Part shown: positions 7,252 through 15,285 of the stretch, piece by piece
Position numbering within the stretch: the first letter of the stretch is position 1
Layout: the number at the start of each line of letters is the position of its first letter
Assembly: GCA_034660395.1 (NCBI GenBank)
Contig: JAYEJA010000084.1
Coordinates: 1-49,580 of the forward strand
Source: JAQVEM01 sp034660395
GTDB lineage: Bacteria > Actinomycetota > Humimicrobiia > Humimicrobiales > Humimicrobiaceae
DNA: 49,580 nt
Reading direction: 5' to 3'
Program-made: the position numbers and the translations under genes
Notes under the pieces: generated by a model
Databases searched by the model: none
What the model saw: the letters and a program-made list of their open reading frames with translations, nothing else
Told to the model about the DNA's origin: nothing

Positions 7252-7429
7252 AACTTCCATATTAAAATTATACTGAAGATAAAATTCAATTAGCTAATAC
7301 CTGAAATTAGAGAAAATAATGCATCAGACCCGACCGAGACCTTATAAACAGGGGCAAATTTTTATCATATCCTCTTATTTATATTGACTAATAATCTATA
7401 TTGATTATACTTATTATAGGTGGGTATAA

Positions 7430-7708
7430 ATGACCTCAAAAAAAATAAATATAACAATTCCTGAAAAAAATCTAAAGGAAATAAACCAGTTCTGTGCAAG
7501 TGAAAATATTAGTAAGTCGCTGCTTATACGCGAAGCTGCTTCTAAATATATTACCGGTGTTAAAAACGAAAGGGAATTGGATAAGAAAAGAAAAGAAATG
7601 AAATGGGCAGAAAAAACGATGGAAAAGCTGCGAAAAAAAGGCAGTGGTTTTACCGGTAAAAAAAACGGTGCTGAAGTAATAAGGGAATTCAGGGAAAAAG
7701 GAAAGTAA
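7430..7708 (+). CDS. Ribbon-helix-helix-like antitoxin (VapB type)
   Basis: This 92-residue basic protein starts MTSKKINITIPEKNLKEINQ, a beta-strand plus helix pattern typical of ribbon-helix-helix (CopG/Arc) DNA-binding antitoxins, followed by SKSLLIREAASKYI. The lysine-rich C-terminal half would be the disordered toxin-binding tail. It lies two bases upstream of a PIN-domain gene, the standard antitoxin-toxin order. Such antitoxins usually repress their own operon together with the toxin. AGGTGGG precedes the ATG. The exact antitoxin subclass is uncertain. Confidence 0.75.
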   Translation: MTSKKINITIPEKNLKEINQFCASENISKSLLIREAASKYITGVKNERELDKKRKEMKWAEKTMEKLRKKGSGFTGKKNGAEVIREFREKGK

Positions 7709-7710
7709 AA

Positions 7711-8142
7711 ATGGAAATAGTTCTGGATGCTTCGGTTGGGGTTAAGTGGTTTAATGAAAAGAATGAAGAAGATGTTGAAATCGCGCTGGAGATACAGAAG
7801 CAAAAAATATTAAGTAAATTAGAAATTATAGTGCCGGATTTATTTTTTTTAGAAATAATTAATGCTTTTATTACCAGGTCCACATTCGCTACTGAAGATA
7901 TTCTTATAATGGAGGAAGCGCTTCAAAAAATGAATTTAAAAGTAGTCTCCCCCGATCATTTCATATTGAACGAAGCGATAAAAGTTGCACGTGATTTCAA
8001 TCTGACTATTTATGACTCTCTTTATGTCGCAGTTGCAAATTTTTACAGTACACAACTTTTAACCGGGGATAAGAAAATACTTCAGAGTAGAAATAAATTA
8101 GGATTCATAAAACCTCTAAAAGAGTTTAAGAAGATTTTATAA
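7711..8142 (+). CDS. PIN-domain ribonuclease toxin (VapC type)
   Basis: This 143-residue protein has the PIN fold signature. The acidic metal-binding residues are visible at Asp6 (VLDASVGVKW), Glu48 (FLEIINAF), Asp102 (TIYDSLYVAVA) and Asp120 (LLTGDKKI). Proteins of this family cleave RNA, often tRNA, when released from the antitoxin. The start is two bases after the antitoxin stop, with AAGGAAAG as the ribosome site inside the antitoxin end. Full length and an intact active site suggest a functional toxin. Confidence 0.85.
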   Translation: MEIVLDASVGVKWFNEKNEEDVEIALEIQKQKILSKLEIIVPDLFFLEIINAFITRSTFATEDILIMEEALQKMNLKVVSPDHFILNEAIKVARDFNLTIYDSLYVAVANFYSTQLLTGDKKILQSRNKLGFIKPLKEFKKIL

Positions 8143-8151
8143 GTCTTTTAT

Positions 8152-8170
8152 AATACCAGAGGTATTCTTT
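8152..8170 (+). terminator. Weak hairpin after the toxin gene
   Basis: AATACC and GGTATT form a 6-bp stem with a three-base loop (8152-8166), followed by CTTT. It lies ten bases after the toxin stop, between convergent genes. The T tract is short, so terminator function is tentative. Confidence 0.3.
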
Positions 8171-8227
8171 AAATAGACAGACCAAAAAATGCTGCGAACC
8201 AACCCCTAAGTTTTTAATGGCTGGAGT

Positions 8228-8983
8228 TTAAGATTTTATTGATTTAGATACAATCACTCCTATAAGGCTGACTATGAATAATGGAAAATGCAGAACTCCC
8301 ATCCACCAGAACTCTTTATCGAGCAGGAACCATGTAATCAAATTCATTACCCCGAAATATAATCCGACAAATGATGTAATTCTAAATGTCACTTTGTTAA
8401 TATTGGGAAAATAAAGAAGCATTATCGCAAGGGCTACGGGCGTTATCATACAATAGGTCAACCCGGCTTCATTCATTATCAGGTCACTAATGGAAAAATG
8501 CATCATACCATCTCTGGCAGGCATCCAGAAAGCGAAAAGACCCAAGGCCAGGCATAATATTTTCCACCAGTTGAATTGAAACTTGGAAAAATCATTTTTT
8601 TGTATTTTAATTTCATAAATCCAGGAAATTATAACCAGCGCCTGTATTAAAATGTTCCCCAGCAGTATTACATAGCCGAACCGGGTCTCCAGTGAGATAT
8701 TTTGAAAGATTGCGACACCAAGCATCAATAAGATAAAAAGCGATGGGAATATTCTCCTAAATTTATTTTTAAATATAATCGGGCCGAGTACCATTAGAAT
8801 TAGTATTATTTTTGTAAGCGGATACAACAATTCTATCTTATATGCGAGCGGGTTTTGCAAAACTTCTTTGATTATAAGTGTGGTCTTTTCATATGAAGCT
8901 GCTTCCTGCGTAATTGGCGGGATAAATGCAATTATTAGAGCAATTACATAAAACCACCATTTTTTTATTAATTTTTCCATCAT
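8228..8983 (-). CDS. Multi-pass membrane protein of unknown function
   Basis: This is 251 residues long with about seven hydrophobic segments, starting MMEKLIKKWWFYVIALIIAFIPP and ending at a basic C-terminus. I recognise no family motif. The first ATG is supported by AAGGAG about eight bases upstream on the minus strand. It converges with the toxin gene and diverges from the ferritin-like gene across a 425-base AT-rich gap, so it is probably a single-gene unit. Confidence 0.6.
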   Translation of the reverse strand: MMEKLIKKWWFYVIALIIAFIPPITQEAASYEKTTLIIKEVLQNPLAYKIELLYPLTKIILILMVLGPIIFKNKFRRIFPSLFILLMLGVAIFQNISLETRFGYVILLGNILIQALVIISWIYEIKIQKNDFSKFQFNWWKILCLALGLFAFWMPARDGMMHFSISDLIMNEAGLTYCMITPVALAIMLLYFPNINKVTFRITSFVGLYFGVMNLITWFLLDKEFWWMGVLHFPLFIVSLIGVIVSKSIKS

Positions 8984-9408
8984 GTTTTTACTCCTTAACA
9001 GGTTTTGGCCGTAATTTATATGACTTCATTTAATACTAATAACTTTTATAAAGACAATTTTATGCCGGGCATTTGAATCTGTTTGTAACCGGACCAGGCT
9101 ATTATTAAACTATTTCGATTATAATAAAATTATTTTAAAATCTCTAATAATTATATGATATTTTTAAAAATAAAAGTAAGATTTAAATAAATTAGTAGAA
9201 ATTAAATTTTGAAATGCCTTTTATAAAATACTGTAAACCAGGATTTAAATAAATTTTATTAATGCTGATTTATAATATTTTAATGTTTATTATTGACAAT
9301 GCTGTGGGAGTATATTATTTTGAATAAAATAGTTTAAACAGGAAGACTGGCGTATTTGCAGGGTAAAAAAACAGATAAATTTAAATCTATAGTAGAAAGG
9401 AAAGACAA
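8984..9408. other. AT-rich intergenic region
   Basis: This 425-base stretch lies between divergent genes. It contains many short A/T runs and no reading frame that looks coding. The only element I would name is the candidate promoter at 9293-9321. Confidence 0.6.
9293..9321 (+). promoter_or_regulatory. Candidate promoter for the ferritin-like gene
   Basis: A perfect -35 hexamer TTGACA (9293-9298) is followed after 17 bases by TATTTT (9316-9321), which matches 4 of 6 -10 positions. The site lies about 90 bases upstream of the ATG. Confidence 0.4.
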
Positions 9409-9888
9409 ATGGGAACAAAAGGCAAGGGCATAATAAAGATGGATGTAAGTGAAATTATTGAATTGCTAAATAAAGCATATGCGGATGAATGGCTTGCGTA
9501 CTATCAGTACTGGATTGGCGCAAAGGTAGTGACCGGCCAGCTTAGAGGCGCCGCAGAAAGAGAACTTGTAGAGCATGCGAACGAGGAACTTGCGCATGCA
9601 GAGATGATTGCTGGAAGAATAATAACCCTGGGCGGCACACCGGTTTTAAAGCCGGAAGACTGGTACAAAGTATCTAATTGCGGCTATGATGCTCCGGAGG
9701 ACACATCAGTAAAAGCTATAATCCAGCAGAATATAGAAGGCGAGCAGTGTGCTATTGATGTTTATAACAAACTGCTTGAGGTCGTAAAAGATAAGGATGT
9801 AGTTACATACAAGATGGTTCTTGATATACTGGAAGATGAAATAGAGCATGAAGAAGACCTGCAGGCGATAATGGAAGATATGGGATAG
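9409..9888 (+). CDS. Ferritin-like / Dps-like diiron protein
   Basis: This 159-residue four-helix-bundle protein carries the diiron carboxylate motifs of ferritins: DEWLAYYQYW (helix A), ELVEHANEELAHAEMI (helix B), NIEGEQCAIDVY (helix C) and EDEIEHEEDL (helix D). Such proteins oxidise and store iron or consume peroxide in the cytoplasm. Two cysteines, Cys91 and Cys114, lie close to the helix C ligand region, as in Dps-like (DPSL, 'thioferritin') proteins. That subfamily call is inference. The start at 9409 has GAAAGGAAAG upstream and is preferred over Met11. No neighbouring gene shares an obvious role. Confidence 0.8.
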   Translation: MGTKGKGIIKMDVSEIIELLNKAYADEWLAYYQYWIGAKVVTGQLRGAAERELVEHANEELAHAEMIAGRIITLGGTPVLKPEDWYKVSNCGYDAPEDTSVKAIIQQNIEGEQCAIDVYNKLLEVVKDKDVVTYKMVLDILEDEIEHEEDLQAIMEDMG

Positions 9889-9961
9889 ACTGGTTCAGTA
9901 ACTATTGAGAAGTTATTTGTAATTTTTATAATTGTTGGAGTAAAAACCAGAAGGATGATAT

Positions 9962-10744
9962 ATGCCCCATGGTTATGCATTTACAGCAATAATTTTTGAC
10001 CTTGATGGAGTCATAACCAGAACTGCTAAAATTCATGCAAAGGCCTGGAAAATTGTTTTTGACAGGTTTCTGGAAAAAAAGGGACAGGAAAAAAATTGTA
10101 AGTATAAAAAGTTTTCTTATGAGAATGATTACCTGTCCTATGTAGATGGAAAGCCCCGCTGTGAAGGTACCCTTTCTTTTTTGGAATCACGTAATATCAG
10201 GATACCTGAAGGCAGCCCCTCAGATACGGCAGATATGGAAACTATCTGCGGCTTAAGTAACAGGAAGAATAAAGTATTTCTAAAGGTAATACAAAAAGAA
10301 GGTGTGGAAGTCTTTGAATCCACAATTACCTTAATCAAAGATTTAAGAACCAGCGGCATACGTGTCGGAGTGGCCTCTTCCAGTAAAAACTGTAAATCTA
10401 TTCTTAAGTCAGCCGGAATAGAGAATTATTTTGAAACACGTGTAGACGGGGTTGTTTCTGAAAAATTCGGCTTAAAGGGAAAACCGGAAGGTGATATTTT
10501 TGTAAAAGCGGCCGAGAACCTGGGAGCTGTACCCGGGGATTCAGTTATAGTTGAAGATGCAGTATCGGGTGTCCAGGCCGGTAAAAATGGCAAGTTTGGT
10601 CTGGTAATTGGGGTAGCGCGCGGGGACAATGCCTCAGAATTACTGGAAAATGGAGCGGATGTTGTGCTGAAAAGCTTTAAGGGAGTTACCGCCCAACATA
10701 TTGATGAATGGTTCAGGCAGTATAAAGGTAAAATAAAAAAATAA
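9962..10744 (+). CDS. HAD-family beta-phosphoglucomutase-like phosphatase/mutase
   Basis: This is 260 residues long. The HAD nucleophile motif is IIFDLDGVITR (Asp13 nucleophile, Asp15 acid/base). Motif II lies in VGVASSSKNCK, the Lys region near GLKGKPEGDIF, and the motif IV acidic pair in VIVEDAVSGVQAG. The helical cap contains the substrate loop typical of beta-phosphoglucomutases, which convert beta-glucose-1-phosphate to glucose-6-phosphate. It is followed by a trehalose-6-phosphate phosphatase and a GH65 enzyme. A GH65 phosphorylase would release beta-glucose-1-phosphate, making this the next enzyme in the route. AGAAGGATG precedes the ATG. Confidence 0.8.
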   Translation: MPHGYAFTAIIFDLDGVITRTAKIHAKAWKIVFDRFLEKKGQEKNCKYKKFSYENDYLSYVDGKPRCEGTLSFLESRNIRIPEGSPSDTADMETICGLSNRKNKVFLKVIQKEGVEVFESTITLIKDLRTSGIRVGVASSSKNCKSILKSAGIENYFETRVDGVVSEKFGLKGKPEGDIFVKAAENLGAVPGDSVIVEDAVSGVQAGKNGKFGLVIGVARGDNASELLENGADVVLKSFKGVTAQHIDEWFRQYKGKIKK

Positions 10745-10752
10745 AAAGTATT

Positions 10753-11544
10753 ATGGGCAAAGAAATAATTAATTTTTTTAAAGAAAAAGAAAAGATAAAA
10801 AAGCTCTTCTACGGTAAGGAAGTCTTTATTTTTCTGGACTATGACGGTACGTTAACTCCTATTGTGGAAACTCCGGACCTTGCAGTTTTACATGCTGATA
10901 TGAAAGAAGTCCTTCTTAAGCTTGTTGATAGATATACGGTTTCTATTATAAGCGGCAGGGCAACGGATGATGTCAGTTCAAAAGTAGGTGTTGATAACAT
11001 TTATTATGCGGGGAGTCATGGTTTTGAAATTGCGAAACCTGATGGAAGATTAATTATAAATGAAAAAGCGCAGCATCTGAGAGGCGTTAAGGATAGAGCG
11101 CGGGAAGAGGTAAGGAAGCTTACAGAAAATATTGAGGGTTCTTTAATAGAGGATGTGAAATATACGGTTTCCTGCCATTACCGCCTGGTGGCAGATGAGA
11201 ATATAGATAAATTCAAAAGGATTATCAAAGAAACAGTTTCAAAATATCCGGGATTAAAAGTAACGGAAGGGAAAAAGGTACTTGACATAAGACCCGACCT
11301 TGACTGGAATAAAGGGAAGGCTGTTGAATGGATACTGGACAAACTTAAATATGACCCGGGGAGGAACCTGGCTGTTTATATAGGTGATGATATAACGGAC
11401 GAAGATGCTTTTGCTGTACTGGAGTATAAGGGTTTTGGTATTCTGGTGGCAGGAAAGATACGCCCGACAAAGGCAAAATATTATGTTAGAACAGTTGATG
11501 AAGTTAAAAATATATTATTATATTTTGTGGAGTTAGCTTTATGA
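10753..11544 (+). CDS. otsB: Trehalose-6-phosphate phosphatase
   Basis: This is 263 residues long, usual for the family. The HAD motif FLDYDGTLTPI (Asp29, Asp31), SIISGR (motif II) and GDDITDEDAF (211-220, motif IV) are diagnostic of OtsB/T6PP, which dephosphorylates trehalose-6-phosphate in the cytoplasm. It starts nine bases after the HAD mutase gene and its stop overlaps the start of the GH65 gene, so the three are co-transcribed and probably translationally coupled. No trehalose-6-phosphate synthase (OtsA) is present in the window. The ribosome site is weak. Confidence 0.85.
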   Translation: MGKEIINFFKEKEKIKKLFYGKEVFIFLDYDGTLTPIVETPDLAVLHADMKEVLLKLVDRYTVSIISGRATDDVSSKVGVDNIYYAGSHGFEIAKPDGRLIINEKAQHLRGVKDRAREEVRKLTENIEGSLIEDVKYTVSCHYRLVADENIDKFKRIIKETVSKYPGLKVTEGKKVLDIRPDLDWNKGKAVEWILDKLKYDPGRNLAVYIGDDITDEDAFAVLEYKGFGILVAGKIRPTKAKYYVRTVDEVKNILLYFVELAL

Positions 11545-13958
11545 ATACATGGAAACTGACTTATAGGAATTTCATACCTGGAAACGAACCGTTGAGGGAA
11601 GCGTTAACTACGCTTGGTAACGGGTATTTCGGAACACGGGGGGCTGCATGTGAATCGCATGCCTCTGAAATACATTATCCGGGAACATATATAACCGGAG
11701 TATATAATAAGCTTCCCACAAAGATTTTTGGAAAAACCATTTATAATGAGGATCTGGTTAATTGTCCCAACTGGCTTGTTTTTAATTATAAAATCAATGA
11801 TGGGCCCTGGTTCAGCTATCTTGAATCCAAAATAATGGACTACAGGGTAGAACTCAATATGAATAATGGAATACTTACCAGGCGGTTTCGTTTTAAAGAT
11901 AACAGGGGACATATTACATTCGTAAGGCATAAACGTATAGTATCTATGGCAGATCCCCATATTGGAAGTTTTTGCTACACTTTTACTCCTGAAAATTATT
12001 CGGGAAAAATTATGGTTAGAAGCGGAATAGATGGAGAGATTAAAAACGAAGGAATAGAACGTTATAAAGAATTGAATAATAAACATCTGAAAGCATTGAG
12101 TGCCGGTAAGTTTGGAAAAGATGGTTTATATCAGCAATCCAGAACGACACAGGGGAAAATCCGGATAAGTGAATCAATACGAACACTTTTCTATGAGGAT
12201 AACGTTCAGAAATACCCTAAGTTTAAGGTAATCAAAAATGATAAATCATATTGTTCTCATGAATTCTCATTTAACGCTAAAAAAGGTCATCATTATAATG
12301 TTGAGAAACTGCTTTCAATATATACATCCAGGGACCAGGGTGTTCCCGACGACCTTAAGAAAGCAATTGAAAAAGTCAGCCAGATTGAAAATTTTAATCA
12401 GGTAAGCAGGGACCATAAGGCAAAGTGGAAAGCGATATGGTCACGATTTGATATAGAAGTTACAGGGGATGATTTTATGCAGAATGTCCTGCGCATGCAT
12501 ATCTTCCATCTGCTGCAATCTGCATCCACTCATAATGAGGATATAGACGCCGGTATGCCTGCAAGGGGTCTTCATGGCGAAGCTTATAGGGGACATATTT
12601 TCTGGGATGAACTTTATATTTTCCCTTTCTTTAATTTGCATGCACCCGAAATTACGCGGGCTTTTTTGATGTATAGGTACCGGAGACTGGAAGCAGCAAA
12701 GGCCTATGCTGCCATGTATGGTCATAAGGGGGCTATGTTCCCCTGGCAGTCGGCATCTACGGGTGAGGAAACTACCCAGGCAATTCACTTGAATCCGTTA
12801 TCGGGGACCTGGGGGCCTGATTACAGCTTCAAACAGCGGCATGTATCAATTGCGGTGGCCTATAATGCATGGTCATATTATTACAGTACCGGGGATATAG
12901 ATTTTCTTGAATGCTACGGGGCCGAGATAATCGTTGAAGTTGCCTGTTTCCTGTCAAGTATTACGCAGTACAATAAAAAAACGAAGCGGTATGAGATAAA
13001 AGGGGTTATGGGACCGGATGAGTATCATGAAAAATACCCTGATTCTGAAGAGGGAGGATTAAATAATAATGCCTATACAAATATAATGGCCGTGTGGGTT
13101 ATTGAGAAAGCATTACTGACACTGGACCATCTGCTTTCAAAGGAGGCGAGCAGGGCGCTTCTTCTAAAAACAGGAATAGACGGAAAAGAGCTGTCGCGCT
13201 GGCGGGATATTATCCATAAAATGACTGTCCCCATCAGCAAAAACGGTATTATTCACCAGTTTGAAGGATATATGAAATTAAAGGAATTGAACTGGGATAA
13301 ATACAGGGAAAAAAGTGTCCAGGTTTGCCGCATTGACCGCATACTCAAAGCGGAGGGTAAATCACCGGATGAATATAAAGTATCAAAGCAGCCGGATGTC
13401 CTGATGCTTTTTTATGTATTAAATATGAAAGAGCTAAAGTTTATTTTTAATCAGCTTGGATATAGATTTGGTAAGAATATATTAAAGAAAAATTTTGATT
13501 ACTATTATCCCAGGACATCTCATGGTTCAACTTTAAGCATAGCGGTTCATTCCTGCATAACCTCACTTTTAAATGATAATGAAAAAACTATGGAGTTGTT
13601 TAGCATTGCCATGGAAAGCGATATACATGATATTCAGGGAGGATCTACCAATGAAGGTATTCATACCGGGGTAATGGGGGCTACGATAAACATTTTTCTT
13701 CGAGTCTTCGCAGGGCTGGATGTTCTGGAAGATAGAATCTGTATAAAACCCAATCTTCCTGAGGGATGGAAGAGTATTAAGTTCCAGGTTCGTTATAAAA
13801 ATATATGGTTTAAGTTTGATATTAATTCTTCAGCTCTGAAAGTTAAGGCGGAGCCCATGCATAAACTAACTATAAGGCCTTCAAATGTTATACCTGTTGT
13901 AATTAATAAGAATGTTCATAAGCTGCACCCCGAGAAAACATATACGATTATTCTGTAA
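11541..13958 (+). CDS. Glycoside hydrolase family 65 enzyme (trehalose/kojibiose phosphorylase-like)
   Basis: This is 805 residues long, normal for GH65: an N-terminal beta-sandwich (about 1-270), an (alpha/alpha)6 barrel (about 310-700) and a small C-terminal beta domain. The catalytic acid is Glu494 in KGVMGPDEYHE. FWDELY, LNNNAYTN, VSKQPDV and PRTSHGSTLS are further family motifs, the last two lining the phosphate or water site. GH65 members either phosphorolyse or hydrolyse alpha-glucosides such as trehalose; sequence alone does not settle which. The beta-phosphoglucomutase neighbour favours a phosphorylase. The start overlaps the otsB stop (ATGA). Confidence 0.85.
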   Translation: MNTWKLTYRNFIPGNEPLREALTTLGNGYFGTRGAACESHASEIHYPGTYITGVYNKLPTKIFGKTIYNEDLVNCPNWLVFNYKINDGPWFSYLESKIMDYRVELNMNNGILTRRFRFKDNRGHITFVRHKRIVSMADPHIGSFCYTFTPENYSGKIMVRSGIDGEIKNEGIERYKELNNKHLKALSAGKFGKDGLYQQSRTTQGKIRISESIRTLFYEDNVQKYPKFKVIKNDKSYCSHEFSFNAKKGHHYNVEKLLSIYTSRDQGVPDDLKKAIEKVSQIENFNQVSRDHKAKWKAIWSRFDIEVTGDDFMQNVLRMHIFHLLQSASTHNEDIDAGMPARGLHGEAYRGHIFWDELYIFPFFNLHAPEITRAFLMYRYRRLEAAKAYAAMYGHKGAMFPWQSASTGEETTQAIHLNPLSGTWGPDYSFKQRHVSIAVAYNAWSYYYSTGDIDFLECYGAEIIVEVACFLSSITQYNKKTKRYEIKGVMGPDEYHEKYPDSEEGGLNNNAYTNIMAVWVIEKALLTLDHLLSKEASRALLLKTGIDGKELSRWRDIIHKMTVPISKNGIIHQFEGYMKLKELNWDKYREKSVQVCRIDRILKAEGKSPDEYKVSKQPDVLMLFYVLNMKELKFIFNQLGYRFGKNILKKNFDYYYPRTSHGSTLSIAVHSCITSLLNDNEKTMELFSIAMESDIHDIQGGSTNEGIHTGVMGATINIFLRVFAGLDVLEDRICIKPNLPEGWKSIKFQVRYKNIWFKFDINSSALKVKAEPMHKLTIRPSNVIPVVINKNVHKLHPEKTYTIIL

Positions 13959-14044
13959 AAAATTACTTCTTTATAGCTAATTTTTAGTTTTATGTCTTTG
14001 GTATAATTTAAAAGTATTATCTAAAATAATTTATAATATTTTCT

Positions 14045-15076
14045 TTACTCTTCCGAAGTTGCCCTTTTTATCATAAAAAGTATATCCTCATTGGTGTTTT
14101 TAAAAATAATATCTACTCCGGGATTTTTTATTTTCCAAACTCTGAAAACTTCATCAGCAAATGCCTGGCCTATTGTATCTAACCCTCTGAAATCAAGTAC
14201 TATTGTTCTGAATTTTTCCAGGCCGGTTAGAACTCTCCGTGCCTGGGAGCGGGATATATAATTAACACCCTCTTCATATAACTTAACGGCAACCTCTGTT
14301 CTGCTAAACTCATAGTTATTATCAGAGTATCTTTTAAAAACTTTGGTGATATCTCTTATAGAATTAGTATTAATTGAAAATAGTACTCTGGTACCCCTGG
14401 TATTTTTAACATTCCTGATAAATACATCTTCTATTAAATTATTAAAAATAAGTTTCTTTTTAAAGCTCTGTATGGTCAAAACATCGGCTGCTTTTGAAGT
14501 AAAAAAGATTCCTTCCCCGCTATGGTATGATGGAACTGTTGTTTGTTTACCTTTAAGCAAATTCTGAATAGCATCCATTACACTATTTAATCCCATCTTT
14601 TTCATAATATTATTAAAAATTCCTACGCCCCAATCTCTAACCTCAAATATTACTTTGCCTGATTTCTTTTCAAAAAATACTTCTATTTTTTCTGATTCTG
14701 AGTGTTCTATTGCATTATTAAGCATCTCTGTAAAGGCATATTCAAGAATATGCAAGACATTATCATTTAGACCCTCTGTAATACCCGAATATTTCTTAAT
14801 ACTGGAAAAAACTTCATCCTCGTTAAGATTTATATTCCTCAGGACTCTGTGGACTTTATTTATAGATTTTATTTCCTTTGATATCAACTCTTCAGAAGCA
14901 GGAATATATTTTGCTTTATTGGCTTTACCTGCCTGGAATAAAACCCCCTCATCCTGAAGCTCTTTAAAAAACCTGTTTACGTACGCGCGTGAGTATCCAG
15001 TGGCTTTTATAATCTCTGATGACCTGACCTCACCTTTCTTTTCTAATTTCTTTATAATTAGTTTTTTAATATCCAT
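14045..15076 (-). CDS. HTH - histidine-kinase-like ATPase - STAS-like (DUF4325) regulator
   Basis: This 343-residue protein has three parts. A winged-helix DNA-binding domain (about 1-60) contains KATGYSRAYVNRFFKEL. An anti-sigma/GHKL-type ATPase domain (about 95-240) has an N box EMLNNAIEHS, a G1 box VRDWGVGI and a G2 box HSGEGIFF. A STAS-like DUF4325 domain (about 255-335) has VLDFRGLDTIGQAFADEV. No histidine phosphoacceptor or sensor segment is present, so it looks like a one-protein switch that binds ATP and DNA. Perfect and near-perfect inverted repeats lie directly upstream (15122-15213), suggesting autoregulation. The MacAB-type export operon lies upstream on the same strand, 209 bases away. 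The signal and targets are unknown. Confidence 0.8.
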   Translation of the reverse strand: MDIKKLIIKKLEKKGEVRSSEIIKATGYSRAYVNRFFKELQDEGVLFQAGKANKAKYIPASEELISKEIKSINKVHRVLRNINLNEDEVFSSIKKYSGITEGLNDNVLHILEYAFTEMLNNAIEHSESEKIEVFFEKKSGKVIFEVRDWGVGIFNNIMKKMGLNSVMDAIQNLLKGKQTTVPSYHSGEGIFFTSKAADVLTIQSFKKKLIFNNLIEDVFIRNVKNTRGTRVLFSINTNSIRDITKVFKRYSDNNYEFSRTEVAVKLYEEGVNYISRSQARRVLTGLEKFRTIVLDFRGLDTIGQAFADEVFRVWKIKNPGVDIIFKNTNEDILFMIKRATSEE

Positions 15077-15121
15077 TTTTATAAAATTTAGTGTTTATAA
15101 CTTTTACCTATATTATTTTTT

Positions 15122-15147
15122 AAAGTTGCAAACAAGTTATCAACTTT
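15122..15147. promoter_or_regulatory. Operator-like inverted repeat 1
   Basis: AAAGTTG (15122-15128) and CAACTTT (15141-15147) are perfect 7-bp inverted arms separated by 12 bases, starting 46 bases upstream of the regulator's start codon. The inner part repeats the AAACAAGTT wording found at the second site. Confidence 0.6.
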
Positions 15148-15171
15148 TATTTAGTGTGCTTAAAATCCTTA

Positions 15172-15213
15172 GTTTACAACTTTATTATATATATCATTTT
15201 TAAAGTTGTAAAC
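15172..15213. promoter_or_regulatory. Operator-like inverted repeat 2 (12-bp perfect arms)
   Basis: GTTTACAACTTT (15172-15183) and AAAGTTGTAAAC (15202-15213) are perfect complements separated by an 18-base AT-only-like spacer that could hold a -10 element. The sequence AAAGTTG(C/T)AAACAAGTT is shared with site 1. It lies about 95-137 bases upstream of the HTH-ATPase-STAS-like gene. A binding site for that protein is the simplest reading. Confidence 0.65.
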
Positions 15214-15285
15214 AAGTTGTTAAATCTAGATTTTTATAAGAAAACTAAACTGGGGGTATAATTCAGTTGAATAACTAAACTCTTA

